This document shows, piece by piece, positions 28,975 through 38,223 of a DNA stretch of 64,000 nucleotides (the stretch's first letter is position 1; every line of letters begins with the position of its first letter). The position numbers were made by a program, and so were the translations under genes. The notes below the pieces were generated by a model. That model was given only the letters and a program-made list of their open reading frames with translations, searched no databases and had not been told where the DNA came from. The stretch is from Thiobacillus sp. (GTDB taxonomy: Bacteria > Pseudomonadota > Gammaproteobacteria > Burkholderiales > Thiobacillaceae): positions 1 through 64,000 of the forward strand of contig JAUXRY010000040.1 in NCBI GenBank assembly GCA_030679915.1, given 5' to 3'.

Positions 28975-31900
28975 ATGCCTTTCCCTTCTTTTACCGAAGC
29001 CGATGTCCTGCGCTGGTTTGGCGCGCGCGAACTGACCAAGGCGAAAACCTATGTTGGCTCGGTCACCCGACTGAGCGCCAAACCGCCTGAGCTGTCTGCA
29101 TTTGTGCTGGGTAGCGCACCCCGGCCTTATCAGGTCAAGATCCGTTTCAGCACCAATCTCGCCGGCAGTGTCGTGATATCCCCGCAATGCACCTGCCCGG
29201 TTCAATGGCATTGCAAACACACCGCGGCGACCCTGCTGGCCTGGCTGCAGCAAAACAAACCGCCGACCAAAATCAATCCCGATGTGCTGACCTGGCTGGA
29301 GGGGTTTCGCCGCACGCTGGCCGAGACCCGCCCGGCGAAACCCGCCAAAGCCCCACCCAAGCGCGACACGCTGCTCTATTGCCTGACGCCGCGCGCGGAT
29401 GGCAGCCTGCGCGTGACCTTCTTCAAGGCGCGGCTGGACGATCACGGGCGGCCGTTGAAGCTGGCCGACTGGAATAACGTCGAGCGCGCCATCACCAACC
29501 CGCCGTCGTTTGTGACGGAAGACGATCTGACCATCCTGCCGCTGCTGTGGGGACAGCGCGACCGCCATGCCTTTATCGACAGCTTTCCGCTGCTGGGCGA
29601 CAAGGGCGAGATCGTATTGCAGCGCATGCTGGCAAGCGGCCGGCTGTTTTATGCGGGTGAAGATTTGAAGCTGCTCTCCGCTGCGCCCACGCGCCCGGCC
29701 ATCCTGCAATGGCCCGCCGACAGCCATCACCTTATCCGTGCCGAGCTGATCGCGAATCCGCCGGCCGATCGGGTGCTGACGCTCAAACAAACCTGGTATG
29801 TCGATGGCGCGCGCGGCGAGTTGGGGCTGCTCGAGGTGCCGTATTCAGCTGAGCTGATTGCGCATCTGTTTGCGCTGCCGCCGTTGTCTGCTCTGGATGT
29901 GCCGCTGGTGTCGGGTGCGCTGGCCGAACTTGCGCCCGAGCTGCCGCGACCGCAAACAACGTCCAGTCTGCGCGTGATCAATACCGCGCCGCAGCCCTGG
30001 CTGACGCTGGGCACGCTGACAAGCTACGGGATGAACCGCTACCGCGATTACAGCCACAGTTATTTCACGGTGCAGTTTGATTTTGCCACGCTGAAATTTC
30101 AGTACGACACGTTCAGTTTCATGGCGGACGATCCCACGGAGTTTGTCACTACGCTTACCGGCGAAGCGGTGCGGGTCAGGCGGGACACGGTGCGCGAGGC
30201 TGCCTGCCTCAAGCAGCTTGATACCCTGGGTTTCAAACCAGTGCCGCTGAAGGCGTTGGACAAAACCCCCAAGCATCTGCTCGGGCTGGAGAGCGAAGCA
30301 GCTTGGCCAGGATTGATCGCGACCGGTTTGGCCGCGCTGCGCGCCGATGGCTGGACCATCGAGGTGCCGCGCAACTTCCGCCATACCCTGCTGGAGGTCG
30401 ATGCCTGGGAGGCGGACTTTCAGGACGATGGCAATGGCTGGCTGTCGCTCAATCTGGGCGTGGTGCTGGAGGGTCAGCGCCTGCCGCTGGCGCCGCTGCT
30501 GTACGACCTGTTTCAGCACGATGCACGCTGGCTGGATGCGGCCAAGCTTGAACACATTCGCGATGCCGAACGCATCACGCTGCACACCCCAGAGGGTGTG
30601 CGCTTCACTGCCCCGGCGGGGCGGCTGAAACCGTTGGCGCACACCCTCATCGACCTGTTCGACACGCGCCCGCAAGGAGCAATCAAAGTGTCGCGGCTGG
30701 ATGCGCCGCGTCTGGCCGAGCTTGCCGACAGCCCGCAATGGAACAACACCGGCGGCGATGCGGTGGTCCAGTTCGCCCGCCAGTTGCAGCACCAGGGTGG
30801 CATCAAGACAGTCAAACCGCCCAAGGGATTGGGGCTGGCGCTGCGTCCCTATCAGCGCGAAGGACTGGCCTGGCTCCAATACCTGCGCGAGCAAAATCTG
30901 GCTGGCATCCTGGCCGACGACATGGGGCTGGGCAAAACCGCGCAGGCACTGGCGCACCTGCTGCTGGAAAAGCAGGCCGGGCGGCTGGATCGCCCGGCGC
31001 TGGTGGTGTTGCCCACCTCGCTTATTTTCAACTGGAAGCGCGAAGCCGAACGCTTCGCACCTGCCTTGAAAGTGTTATCGCTGCACGGCAAGGACCGCGC
31101 CGAACGCTTTGGCGAGATTGCGCAACACGATATTGCGCTCACCACCTATCCGCTGCTGTGGCGCGACCACGACACGCTGGGCAAAATCGACTGGCATCTG
31201 CTGATTCTGGACGAAGCGCAAACGGTGAAGAACGCCGGCAGCCGTGCCGCCAAGATCGTGCGGGATCTCAAGGCGCGGCATCGCCTGTGCCTCACCGGCA
31301 CGCCGCTGGAAAACCACTTGGGCGAGCTATGGGCGCAGTTCGATTTTCTGCTGCCGGGATTTCTGGGCGACAGCAAACAGTTCACCCGCGCTTTTCGCAC
31401 TCCGATCGAAAAACATGGCGATGCGATTCGTGCCGGGATTTTATCCAGGCGCATCGCTCCGTTTATTTTGCGGCGGCGCAAGGAAGATGTGGCGAAGGAA
31501 TTGCCGCCCAAAACCATCATCGTGCGCACTGCCGAAATCGTCGGCGGCCAGCGCGACTTGTACGAAACCGTACGCAGCGCGATGGACGCCAAAGTGCAGG
31601 AAGCCATCGCGCAGAAAGGCTTCGCCCGCAGCCAGATCGTGATTCTGGATGCGCTGCTGAAGCTGCGTCAGGTGTGCTGCGACCCGCGCCTGCTGAAAAG
31701 CGCGGGCGCACAGAAGGTCAAGGAACGCGCCAAGCTCGACCTGCTGATGGACATGCTGCCCGAACTGCTCGACGAGGGGCGCCGCGTGCTGCTGTTCTCG
31801 CAGTTCACCTCGATGCTCGCTCTGATCGAGCTGGAGCTGGCCGCACGAAAAATTGAATACGCCCTCCTCACCGGCGACACCCAGGATCGCGAAACCGTCA

Positions 31901-32259
31901 TCCGCAACTTTCAGGAAGGCAGCGTACCGGTGTTTCTCATCAGCCTGAAAGCGGGCGGCGTCGGCCTCAACCTCACCGCCGCTGACACCATCATTCACTA
32001 CGATCCTTGGTGGAACCCCGCGGTGGAAAATCAGGCCACCGACCGCGCCCACCGCATCGGCCAAACCAAACACGTGTTCGTTTACAAGCTGGTGGTGGCG
32101 GGCAGTATCGAAGAAAAAATTCTTGCCCTGCAGGAGAAAAAAGCCGAGCTCGCCGCCAGCGTGCTGTCGGAAGACAGCACCGCGCTCGCCAAATTTGGCG
32201 AGGCTGATATTCGTGCCTTGCTGGCGCCGCTTCCCAGCGCTGATCGCGCCTCATCATGA
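28975..32259 (+). CDS. SWIM zinc-finger SNF2-family DNA-dependent ATPase
   Basis: A 1094-aa Swi2/Snf2 protein of the bacterial RapA/HepA-like group. The N-terminus has a SWIM zinc motif (C72-x-C74-x5-C80-x-H82). The helicase core shows motif I DDMGLGKTAQAL (about 647), motif II LDEAQTVKN (about 746), motif III LTGTPLENHLGELW, and the C-terminal lobe with LLFSQFTSML, LKAGGVGLNLTAADTII and DRAHRIGQTKHVFVYKL. These predict ATP-driven translocation on DNA rather than strand separation. It lies in the block that separates two ABC-importer genes; its partner is unknown. Confidence 0.9.
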   Translation: MPFPSFTEADVLRWFGARELTKAKTYVGSVTRLSAKPPELSAFVLGSAPRPYQVKIRFSTNLAGSVVISPQCTCPVQWHCKHTAATLLAWLQQNKPPTKINPDVLTWLEGFRRTLAETRPAKPAKAPPKRDTLLYCLTPRADGSLRVTFFKARLDDHGRPLKLADWNNVERAITNPPSFVTEDDLTILPLLWGQRDRHAFIDSFPLLGDKGEIVLQRMLASGRLFYAGEDLKLLSAAPTRPAILQWPADSHHLIRAELIANPPADRVLTLKQTWYVDGARGELGLLEVPYSAELIAHLFALPPLSALDVPLVSGALAELAPELPRPQTTSSLRVINTAPQPWLTLGTLTSYGMNRYRDYSHSYFTVQFDFATLKFQYDTFSFMADDPTEFVTTLTGEAVRVRRDTVREAACLKQLDTLGFKPVPLKALDKTPKHLLGLESEAAWPGLIATGLAALRADGWTIEVPRNFRHTLLEVDAWEADFQDDGNGWLSLNLGVVLEGQRLPLAPLLYDLFQHDARWLDAAKLEHIRDAERITLHTPEGVRFTAPAGRLKPLAHTLIDLFDTRPQGAIKVSRLDAPRLAELADSPQWNNTGGDAVVQFARQLQHQGGIKTVKPPKGLGLALRPYQREGLAWLQYLREQNLAGILADDMGLGKTAQALAHLLLEKQAGRLDRPALVVLPTSLIFNWKREAERFAPALKVLSLHGKDRAERFGEIAQHDIALTTYPLLWRDHDTLGKIDWHLLILDEAQTVKNAGSRAAKIVRDLKARHRLCLTGTPLENHLGELWAQFDFLLPGFLGDSKQFTRAFRTPIEKHGDAIRAGILSRRIAPFILRRRKEDVAKELPPKTIIVRTAEIVGGQRDLYETVRSAMDAKVQEAIAQKGFARSQIVILDALLKLRQVCCDPRLLKSAGAQKVKERAKLDLLMDMLPELLDEGRRVLLFSQFTSMLALIELELAARKIEYALLTGDTQDRETVIRNFQEGSVPVFLISLKAGGVGLNLTAADTIIHYDPWWNPAVENQATDRAHRIGQTKHVFVYKLVVAGSIEEKILALQEKKAELAASVLSEDSTALAKFGEADIRALLAPLPSADRASS

Positions 32260-32402
32260 AACCACCCTTTTGGTGGGGAAGGCGAAGCGGGGTCGGCTAA
32301 ATCCCGTCCTCCAGCCAAGCCTTTACTGGCTATCGGAATATCGAGTTGAACTCGCATGGTGCGTGACTCCCTGCTTCAAGCCGGTTCCAGCCACTGCCGT
32401 AT

Positions 32403-33263
32403 TTACGGCCGCCGTAATAGCCACAGCATGAGCGGCACGCCGAGCAATGCGGTCAGCACCCCCACCGGCAGTTCGCGCGGCGCGATGATGGTACGTGCCA
32501 GCGCGTCGGCCAACACCAGCAGGCTGCCGCCAGCCAGCGCGCAGGCGGGGAGCAGGGCGCGGTGGCCGGAGTATCCAAGTTTTCTCAACGCATGCGGTAC
32601 CATCAGGCCGACAAAGCCGATGCTGCCCGCCTGCGCGACGACCAGCGAGGTGCAGGCACCGGCCAGGATAAACAGCATCCAGCGGGTGGGCGCGACGGCG
32701 ACGCCGAGAGAGGCGGCTTTCAACGGGGCGAGTTGCAGCACGTCGAGGCGTCCTGCCAACGCTAGCGCGGCGGCGGTTGCCAGTAACAATGCGACCCACA
32801 GCAAGGCGGGCTGGGCGGTCCATGCCAGATCGCCCATCAAGAAGAACAGCATGCCCGGCAGGCGCTCGGCGGGTGTCACACTCAACACCAGCGCGATCAA
32901 GGCACCGAAGCCGGCTGCCAACATGACGCCGGCCAGCAATAATGGCGTGTGGTCGCGCGCCAGCAGCCGCCCACCCAGCGCAGCGGCCAGCGACAGCGCC
33001 AACAGGCTGCCGGCAAAGGCGAGTGCGGATATCCAGGGCCACGCCAACCCTGCGGCCATGCCAAGCAGGGCCAACAGGCCTGCGCCGCCGGAAACACCCA
33101 GCAGATAAGGTTCAGCCAGCGGATTGCGGAACAGCGTTTGCATCAGTGCGCCCGCCAGCGCCAGCAGGCCCCCGCAGGCAAACGCCGCCGCCACGCGCGG
33201 GCCGCGCAGTTGGGTGAGAATCTGCAACGCCAGTTCGCGATCGTCGGGCAGCGCGCCGGCCAT
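32403..33263 (-). CDS. FecCD/BtuC-type ABC transporter permease, start uncertain
   Basis: An inner-membrane permease for iron-siderophore, haem or cobalamin type substrates. The 286 aa from the ATG at 33263 contain RGPRVAAAFACGGLLALAGA, FRNPLAEPYLLGVSGGAGL and GLMVPHALRKLGYSGHRALL, all typical. The open frame continues upstream for 22 codons that encode the missing first membrane helix (STKLLLLGLAAPLAIAI), yet no ATG, GTG or TTG occurs between the ATG and an in-frame stop. Either a CTG at 33327-33329 starts translation or the 5' end was lost when a dispersed repeat arrived there. Confidence 0.85.
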   Translation of the reverse strand: MAGALPDDRELALQILTQLRGPRVAAAFACGGLLALAGALMQTLFRNPLAEPYLLGVSGGAGLLALLGMAAGLAWPWISALAFAGSLLALSLAAALGGRLLARDHTPLLLAGVMLAAGFGALIALVLSVTPAERLPGMLFFLMGDLAWTAQPALLWVALLLATAAALALAGRLDVLQLAPLKAASLGVAVAPTRWMLFILAGACTSLVVAQAGSIGFVGLMVPHALRKLGYSGHRALLPACALAGGSLLVLADALARTIIAPRELPVGVLTALLGVPLMLWLLRRP

Positions 33264-33337
33264 CAGCCCAATCGCAATGGCCAGTGGCGCGGCCAGCCCG
33301 AGTAGCAGCAGTTTGGTGCTAGGTTTCAGATCGCGCT

Positions 33338-34027
33338 TTACAGCTTGGGGCCTTCGACAGGCTCAGGCCGAACGGTGCTGGGGTCTGAGGGCAGGGGCTG
33401 AGGCAAAAGGGTGACGCGTTTCATCACAATCGGTTCGACGGGCACATCGCCGTGCGGGCCGCGATTGCCGCGTGGCACGGAAACGATGGCGTCGACCACG
33501 TCCATGCCGTCGATCACCTGGCCGAATACGGCATAGCCCCAGCCTTCAAAGCTTTTGCCGCGATGGTTGAGAAAGGCGTTGTCCGCCACGTTGATGAAGA
33601 ATTGCGAACTGGCCGAATGCGGTTCGCCGGTACGCGCCATCGCCAGGGTGCCACGCAGGTTTTTCAGGCCGTTGTCGGCTTCGTTCTGAATCGGCGCGTT
33701 CTTGGGTTTTTCTGCCATGTCCGGCGTCATGCCGCCGGTCTGGATCATGAAACCGGGGATGACACGATGGAATGCCAGGCCGTCGTAAAAGCCGGTCTTC
33801 ACATAATTGATGAAATTTCCCGCCGATTGCGGTGCCTGGCCGGGGAAGACTTCAACCGTGATGTTGCCTTTGCTGGTTTCGATCAGCACGCGCGGATTGG
33901 CAGGCTGGCCGGCAGCCGGGGCGGTGGAAGCAGTTTGCTTGCCGGGCTCGCTGGCTCCGCAACCGGGTATACCGATCATGAGAACGCCAATTAACAGCGG
34001 GGTGGAAAACAGGGAAAAACGGGTCAT
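33338..34027 (-). CDS. Lipoprotein cyclophilin-type peptidyl-prolyl isomerase
   Basis: A cyclophilin that catalyses proline isomerisation in the envelope. The 229-aa precursor has a lipoprotein signal ending IGIPGC (Cys about residue 23), a Ala/Pro-rich linker and a cyclophilin domain with [34 protein letters not shown] and [16 protein letters not shown]. The last 14 or so residues ([13 protein letters not shown]) come from a dispersed repeat and are unlike the family. It is separated from the next minus-strand gene by a short gap. Confidence 0.93.
   Translation of the reverse strand: MTRFSLFSTPLLIGVLMIGIPGCGASEPGKQTASTAPAAGQPANPRVLIETSKGNITVEVFPGQAPQSAGNFINYVKTGFYDGLAFHRVIPGFMIQTGGMTPDMAEKPKNAPIQNEADNGLKNLRGTLAMARTGEPHSASSQFFINVADNAFLNHRGKSFEGWGYAVFGQVIDGMDVVDAIVSVPRGNRGPHGDVPVEPIVMKRVTLLPQPLPSDPSTVRPEPVEGPKL
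33349..33375. repeat. Dispersed proteobacterial repeat (PEPVEG-type)
   Basis: The bases CCTTCGACAGGCTCAGG with GCCGAACGG following match a short repeat I know from many beta- and gammaproteobacterial and sphingomonad genomes, where it often appears in reading frames as RPEPVEG or FGLSLSK. Here it encodes the tail [10 protein letters not shown] of the cyclophilin and ends just before the FecCD permease. Confidence 0.7.
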
Positions 34028-34109
34028 GGGGAAAGCTCCGGATTTGAAGGTGGAAAGAGTGTAATGGTGGGCGTCAGTGGCTCAAAGGATATGCAGCCGA
34101 GCTGAGGTG

Positions 34110-34739
34110 TCAGGATTCTTTTTCCAGGGCTTGGTCGATCGCATTGCGGACGGTTTCCAGCGGGAGACAGCCGTTGCTGATGGGGTGTAATTGCATATCC
34201 CGTTGAATGATCAAGGTGGGGAATCCTTTGACCCCTGCTTTTCGTGCCTGCTGGAAATGCGCCTGCGTTTTGGCACGTGCCGCGTCACTATTAAACAGCT
34301 CCAGAAAAGCGGTGTCATCTACACCGAGTTCGGTCGCAAGTTCGGTTAGAACCGCAGCCTGTGTCACATCACGTCCCTGCGCATAAAACGCGTGTTGAAT
34401 TGCCTGGAACAGCGGAAAAATCAGGGTTGGCTCTATGGAGCTTACCGCGACTACGGCACGGCTGGCCGGCTCCGTGTCGTATACAAAACCATCAGGCAAT
34501 GCCTCTTCAAATTGGAAGGGTTGCGCTGTGCGGGTGTGCACGTCGTGCCAGTGATGCAGGATATCTTCGCGCGCCGCAGGGGTCATGGGCGTGATTTCGC
34601 CCGGTCTCAAGCCGCCGAGCACCAGTGCGATTTTCATCCGCTTCCGGTATGCATCGCGCAGCACGTCGATGGCGGGCGAAAAGCCCCAGCACCACGAACA
34701 CATGGGATCGGCAAAGTACCAGAGAATGGGCGTGCTCAT
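34110..34739 (-). CDS. DsbA-family thioredoxin-like oxidoreductase
   Basis: A 209-aa protein with the thioredoxin-fold active site CSWC (residues 14-17 in FADPMCSWCWGF) and a helical insert, ending with the cis-Pro region GVKGFPTLII. It has no signal peptide, so it probably works in the cytoplasm, like the FrnE/DSBA-like group. Substrate unknown. It lies upstream of the cyclophilin on the same strand and just downstream of ccoS. Confidence 0.88.
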   Translation of the reverse strand: MSTPILWYFADPMCSWCWGFSPAIDVLRDAYRKRMKIALVLGGLRPGEITPMTPAAREDILHHWHDVHTRTAQPFQFEEALPDGFVYDTEPASRAVVAVSSIEPTLIFPLFQAIQHAFYAQGRDVTQAAVLTELATELGVDDTAFLELFNSDAARAKTQAHFQQARKAGVKGFPTLIIQRDMQLHPISNGCLPLETVRNAIDQALEKES

Positions 34740-34790
34740 GTTGCAGCTCCTGTGGCTGTCAGCCAGAAATAACAGGATACGCGAACGCCG

Positions 34791-34976
34791 CTATTTGGCC
34801 TCTTCATGCTTTGAGTTGTTAGCGGACTTGGGCGGCGTGTCGTCGTCCATGAGGATACTGTGTGCCGGGCCTTCGAGATCGTCGAATTGACCATTCCTGG
34901 CGGCCCACAGCATGACCCAGGCAATGACGCCGACGAGGACGAGGCTTAACGGAATGAGCAGTAACAGGATATCCAC
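34791..34976 (-). CDS. ccoS: cbb3-type oxidase assembly protein CcoS
   Basis: CcoS is a very small membrane protein needed for cofactor insertion into cbb3 cytochrome oxidase. A GTG start at 34974-34976 gives 61 aa beginning MDILLLLIPLSLVLVGVIA (one membrane helix) followed by FWAARNGQFDDLE-type sequence (here LWAARNGQFDDLEGPAHSIL), the CcoS signature. The GTG is 2 bp after the ccoI stop. A longer frame that reads into ccoI (to 35111) is not the real start. Confidence 0.88.
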   Translation of the reverse strand: MDILLLLIPLSLVLVGVIAWVMLWAARNGQFDDLEGPAHSILMDDDTPPKSANNSKHEEAK

Positions 34977-34978
34977 GG

Positions 34979-37471
34979 CTAGCGATTTGATGCGAGAACG
35001 GCGCGTATTTCGGTTGATACGGTGCCGCTGCCTGGTTTGAAGTCGGACAGCCGCAGCGCGTTCAGCACCACCAGCAGCGAACTGGATGACATGCCGATGC
35101 CGGCGATCCACGGTGTCACAAAACCCATTGCGGCGGCGGGGATGGCGATGAGGTTGTAGCCGAGCGCCCAGCCCAGATTCTGCCGAATGATCTTCTGGGT
35201 TTTGCGGGCGAGCGCGATGCCGTCTGCAAGCGTGGCGAGGCGACCACCGAGCATCACCATGTCGGCGGCCGCCTGCGCCACATCCGCGCCTTCGCCCATG
35301 GCAATCGACACTTGCGCGCCGGCTAGTACGGGCGCGTCGTTGATGCCATCGCCCACCATGGCGACGATACGACCTTCGGCCTGGAGTGCCTTGACATAGG
35401 CGAGCTTGTCTTCCGGTAGTGCGCCGGCACGCCAGTCGGCCATGCCAAGTTGCTGTGCAGTGGTTTTGACGGCTGCCTCGCCGTCGCCGGATAAAAGATG
35501 CAGGCGGAGTCCCAGTGCGCGCAGGGCGATGAGGGAAGCGGCAGCATCAGGTCGCGGCGTGTCGGCCAGCGCAAACCAGGCGATCAATCCGGATTCGTCG
35601 GCCAGCGCAACCCAACTCGATCCGCCTTCCTGTTCCGGCGGCGCGGGGGGCGACTCGCTGCGCGAAGCATAACGCGGCGAACCGATGCGGTAGGTGTGGC
35701 CCTCGATCATGGCTTCAACGCCGCGCCCAGGCGTATTTCGAATCTGGCTGGCGCTGAATGTCGCGTCGCCAGTCACTCTTAGGGCACGTGCAATCGGATG
35801 CTCGGAGCCGACCTCGAGTGCAGACGCCAATGCGCTGACTTCGGATTCGCTGCGTCCCCCCAGCGGTATCACGCGGCGCACGCTCAGCTGCCCGTGGGTG
35901 AGGGTGCCGGTTTTGTCGAACACCAGGTCGGTTGCGCGCGCCAGCGTTTCCAGCGCGTGGCCACGGGTGGTCAGCAAGCCCAGGCGGGTCAGTCGGCCGG
36001 TGGCGGTGGTGAGTGCGGCGGGGGTGGCGAGCCCCAGCGCACAGGGGCAGGTGACAACCAGAATAGACACCACGATCCATAGCACTTTCGACGGATCGAT
36101 GACATACCAAACCAGACCCACTATTACGGTGATCACCAGCAGCAGGCCGACGAACCATGCAGCAGCGCGATCGGCCAGTTGGGCGAGTCGCGGTTTTTCG
36201 GATTGCGCGCGGTCAAGCAGGCGCACGATGGAAGCCAGACGCGTATCGGCACCGAGTTTTTCCACTTGCACCACCAGCGGGCTGGCCTGGTTGAGGCTGC
36301 CACCGACCACGCGTGAATGCACAGTTTTGGACACCGGCAGCGATTCGCCGGTCAGCATGGCTTCGTTCACCGCGCTGTCGCCCTCGATCACCACCCCGTC
36401 GGCAGGCAAGGTTTCGCCGGGGCGCACGAGCACATGGTCGCCCACCGCCAATCGCGCTACGGGAACCTGTTCTTCTTCACGGTTTGGCCAGTTGGCCAGC
36501 CGCGTGGTGGCTGCAGGGATGAGTTTGACCAATTCTTCTACCGCTGCACCGGCGCGGCGGCGTGCATTCATTTCGAGAAAACGTCCGGTCAGCAGCAAAA
36601 AGACAAACATGGTGACCGAGTCGTAATACACCTCGCCGTGTCCGGTGAAGGTGCTGTATACGCTGGCGAGGAAGGCGGTTCCAATACCGAGCGCGACAGG
36701 GACATCCATCCCCAGCATGCGGCGTTTCAGATCGCGCCAGGCGCCGATGAAGAACGGCCACGCCGAATACAGCACCACGGGAATCGTGAGCACGAGGCTT
36801 GCCCAGCTCATCAGCAGCCGGATCTCGTCGGTCATGTCGGTGGCGGTATAGGTCGGCAGCGCATACATCATCACCTGCATCATGCCGAGGCCGGCGATGG
36901 CCAGGCGCTTGATCGCGGTGTTGCGCTCGCGTTTGTAGATATCGTCGGAGCGGCCGGGGTCGAACGGGTGGGCGATGTAGCCGATGTCGGACACCGCTTT
37001 CAAAATCGCCGACAACTGAATGCGGCTGTTGTCCCAGCGCACCCGCGCGCGTCGGGTGGCGTAGTTGATTTCCACCGACAACACGCCGGGCAGGCCGGAG
37101 ATATGACGCTCGTTGAGCCAAATGCACGCCGCACAGACGATGTTCTCCAGAATTAGCGCAGCTTCGCGGATGTGCTCCGCTTCTACTCTGACAAAGCTTT
37201 CCTGAATTTCAGGCAGGTCGTACAGCCCCAGTTTGGCGAGTTCGGTTTCAGCTTGTTGTGGCGTCGCGGGGAGGGCGGTTCGGTGGGTGTAATACGCACC
37301 CTGGCCGCTATCAATAATTGTTTGTGCCACGGCCTGGCAGCCACGACAGCAGGTCTGCTGGGTCTGGTTTTCGAACTGAATGGGATAGTGTGCGCCGTCA
37401 GGAACGGGCAGGCCGCAGTGAAAGCAACCCGAAAAAAGAGGGGCGTTCACGAGTCCAGGAGAGTGGCTCAT
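34979..37471 (-). CDS. ccoI: Copper-transporting P-type ATPase CcoI/FixI
   Basis: A P1B copper ATPase that supplies copper to cbb3 oxidase. The ATG at 37469-37471 (MSHSPGLVNAP) is preferred to an upstream TTG because GGGG stands just before it; this gives 830 aa. Order: N-terminal Cys-rich zone (CFHCGLPVP, CCRGCQ), a metal-binding domain with CAAC, the transmembrane CPC site (VTCPCALGLATPAAL), DKTGTLTHG (phosphorylated Asp) and GDGINDAPVL. The adjacent ccoS supports CcoI over plain CopA. The cbb3 structural genes and ccoH are not in the window. Confidence 0.9.
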   Translation of the reverse strand: MSHSPGLVNAPLFSGCFHCGLPVPDGAHYPIQFENQTQQTCCRGCQAVAQTIIDSGQGAYYTHRTALPATPQQAETELAKLGLYDLPEIQESFVRVEAEHIREAALILENIVCAACIWLNERHISGLPGVLSVEINYATRRARVRWDNSRIQLSAILKAVSDIGYIAHPFDPGRSDDIYKRERNTAIKRLAIAGLGMMQVMMYALPTYTATDMTDEIRLLMSWASLVLTIPVVLYSAWPFFIGAWRDLKRRMLGMDVPVALGIGTAFLASVYSTFTGHGEVYYDSVTMFVFLLLTGRFLEMNARRRAGAAVEELVKLIPAATTRLANWPNREEEQVPVARLAVGDHVLVRPGETLPADGVVIEGDSAVNEAMLTGESLPVSKTVHSRVVGGSLNQASPLVVQVEKLGADTRLASIVRLLDRAQSEKPRLAQLADRAAAWFVGLLLVITVIVGLVWYVIDPSKVLWIVVSILVVTCPCALGLATPAALTTATGRLTRLGLLTTRGHALETLARATDLVFDKTGTLTHGQLSVRRVIPLGGRSESEVSALASALEVGSEHPIARALRVTGDATFSASQIRNTPGRGVEAMIEGHTYRIGSPRYASRSESPPAPPEQEGGSSWVALADESGLIAWFALADTPRPDAAASLIALRALGLRLHLLSGDGEAAVKTTAQQLGMADWRAGALPEDKLAYVKALQAEGRIVAMVGDGINDAPVLAGAQVSIAMGEGADVAQAAADMVMLGGRLATLADGIALARKTQKIIRQNLGWALGYNLIAIPAAAMGFVTPWIAGIGMSSSSLLVVLNALRLSDFKPGSGTVSTEIRAVLASNR

Positions 37472-37555
37472 AGAACGCCCCAAAAGAGGACGATATTGCG
37501 CGGCAAATTCGGGAGAGAGGTCGAACGTGCCGCAGTCCTCAGGGGAAACGTGTGA

Positions 37556-38131
37556 TCAGAAGCGGAAGCCGTAACCAATGCCCCAGACAACCGGATTGAT
37601 ATCCAGATTGGTGACCGTGGCGCCCGTAGCCGAATCCTTGACTGTAGTGTCGATCCAGATTTTCTTGACGTCGAGGTTGAGATAGCCATTTTTGGTTACT
37701 GCGATGTCGACGCCTGCCTGTAAGGCGCCGCCGATGCTGTTGTTGTCGACCTTGAAACCGGGCAAGTCGACATTATAGAAGCGAGTGTAGTTTACGCCCG
37801 CACCTACATAAGGTTTGATCTTCGGTGTGGGGTTGAAGTGGTACTGAAGAGTCACCGTGGGAGGCAGGTGATTCAGCTTGCCGAGGCTTGTGCCGTTCAA
37901 TGTAACTTCATGGCGTGCGGTAGCCAGAATCAGCTCCACGCCGATGTTCGGCGTCACAAAATAGGTGAAATCGACTTCCGGTACCCATTCGCTGGACACA
38001 TCAAGACCTGCCAGGCTCGAACTGGCATCCGGTTTGATATCAATGGCGCGTACACGCATCATCCAGTCTTCAGCCAAAGCAGTAGCAGGCAAAGTGGCAA
38101 TCAGGGCGGCGGTAATCAATGTGCGTTTCAT
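37556..38131 (-). CDS. ompW: OmpW family outer-membrane protein
   Basis: A small eight-stranded beta-barrel. The ATG at 38129-38131 gives 191 aa with a clear signal peptide (MKRTLITAALIATLPATALA) and then the OmpW pattern VRAIDIKPDASSS, PEVDFTYFVTPNIGVELIL, KPYVGAGVNYTRFY and a C-terminal aromatic WGIGYGFRF for BAM recognition. OmpW is often up-regulated at low oxygen. It lies upstream of ccoI with an 84-bp gap, which may be a coincidence or may reflect shared control. Confidence 0.92.
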   Translation of the reverse strand: MKRTLITAALIATLPATALAEDWMMRVRAIDIKPDASSSLAGLDVSSEWVPEVDFTYFVTPNIGVELILATARHEVTLNGTSLGKLNHLPPTVTLQYHFNPTPKIKPYVGAGVNYTRFYNVDLPGFKVDNNSIGGALQAGVDIAVTKNGYLNLDVKKIWIDTTVKDSATGATVTNLDINPVVWGIGYGFRF

Positions 38132-38223
38132 GGCTGCGGATCCTATCGGTATTGAAGATATGTTTATCGTAATATAAAGCATTAATAGCCGCAATGGTTT
38201 GTTGCTTCCGCTACCATGGTTGC

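Noticed and set aside
28849-29790. Long minus-strand frame of 288 aa over the SNF2 gene start
   Set aside because: Shadow of the SNF2 reading frame; no motifs, GC-rich third positions explain it.
26600-33400. Cobalamin riboswitch for the split BtuCD/FecCDE-like importer
   Set aside because: No B12-box-like sequence was seen upstream of the permease or ATPase; the upstream neighbour is the cyclophilin.
38157-38168. GATA-TGTT-TATC dyad upstream of ompW as an FNR site
   Set aside because: It lacks the TTGAT half-site and would be a poor match; not reported as a feature.
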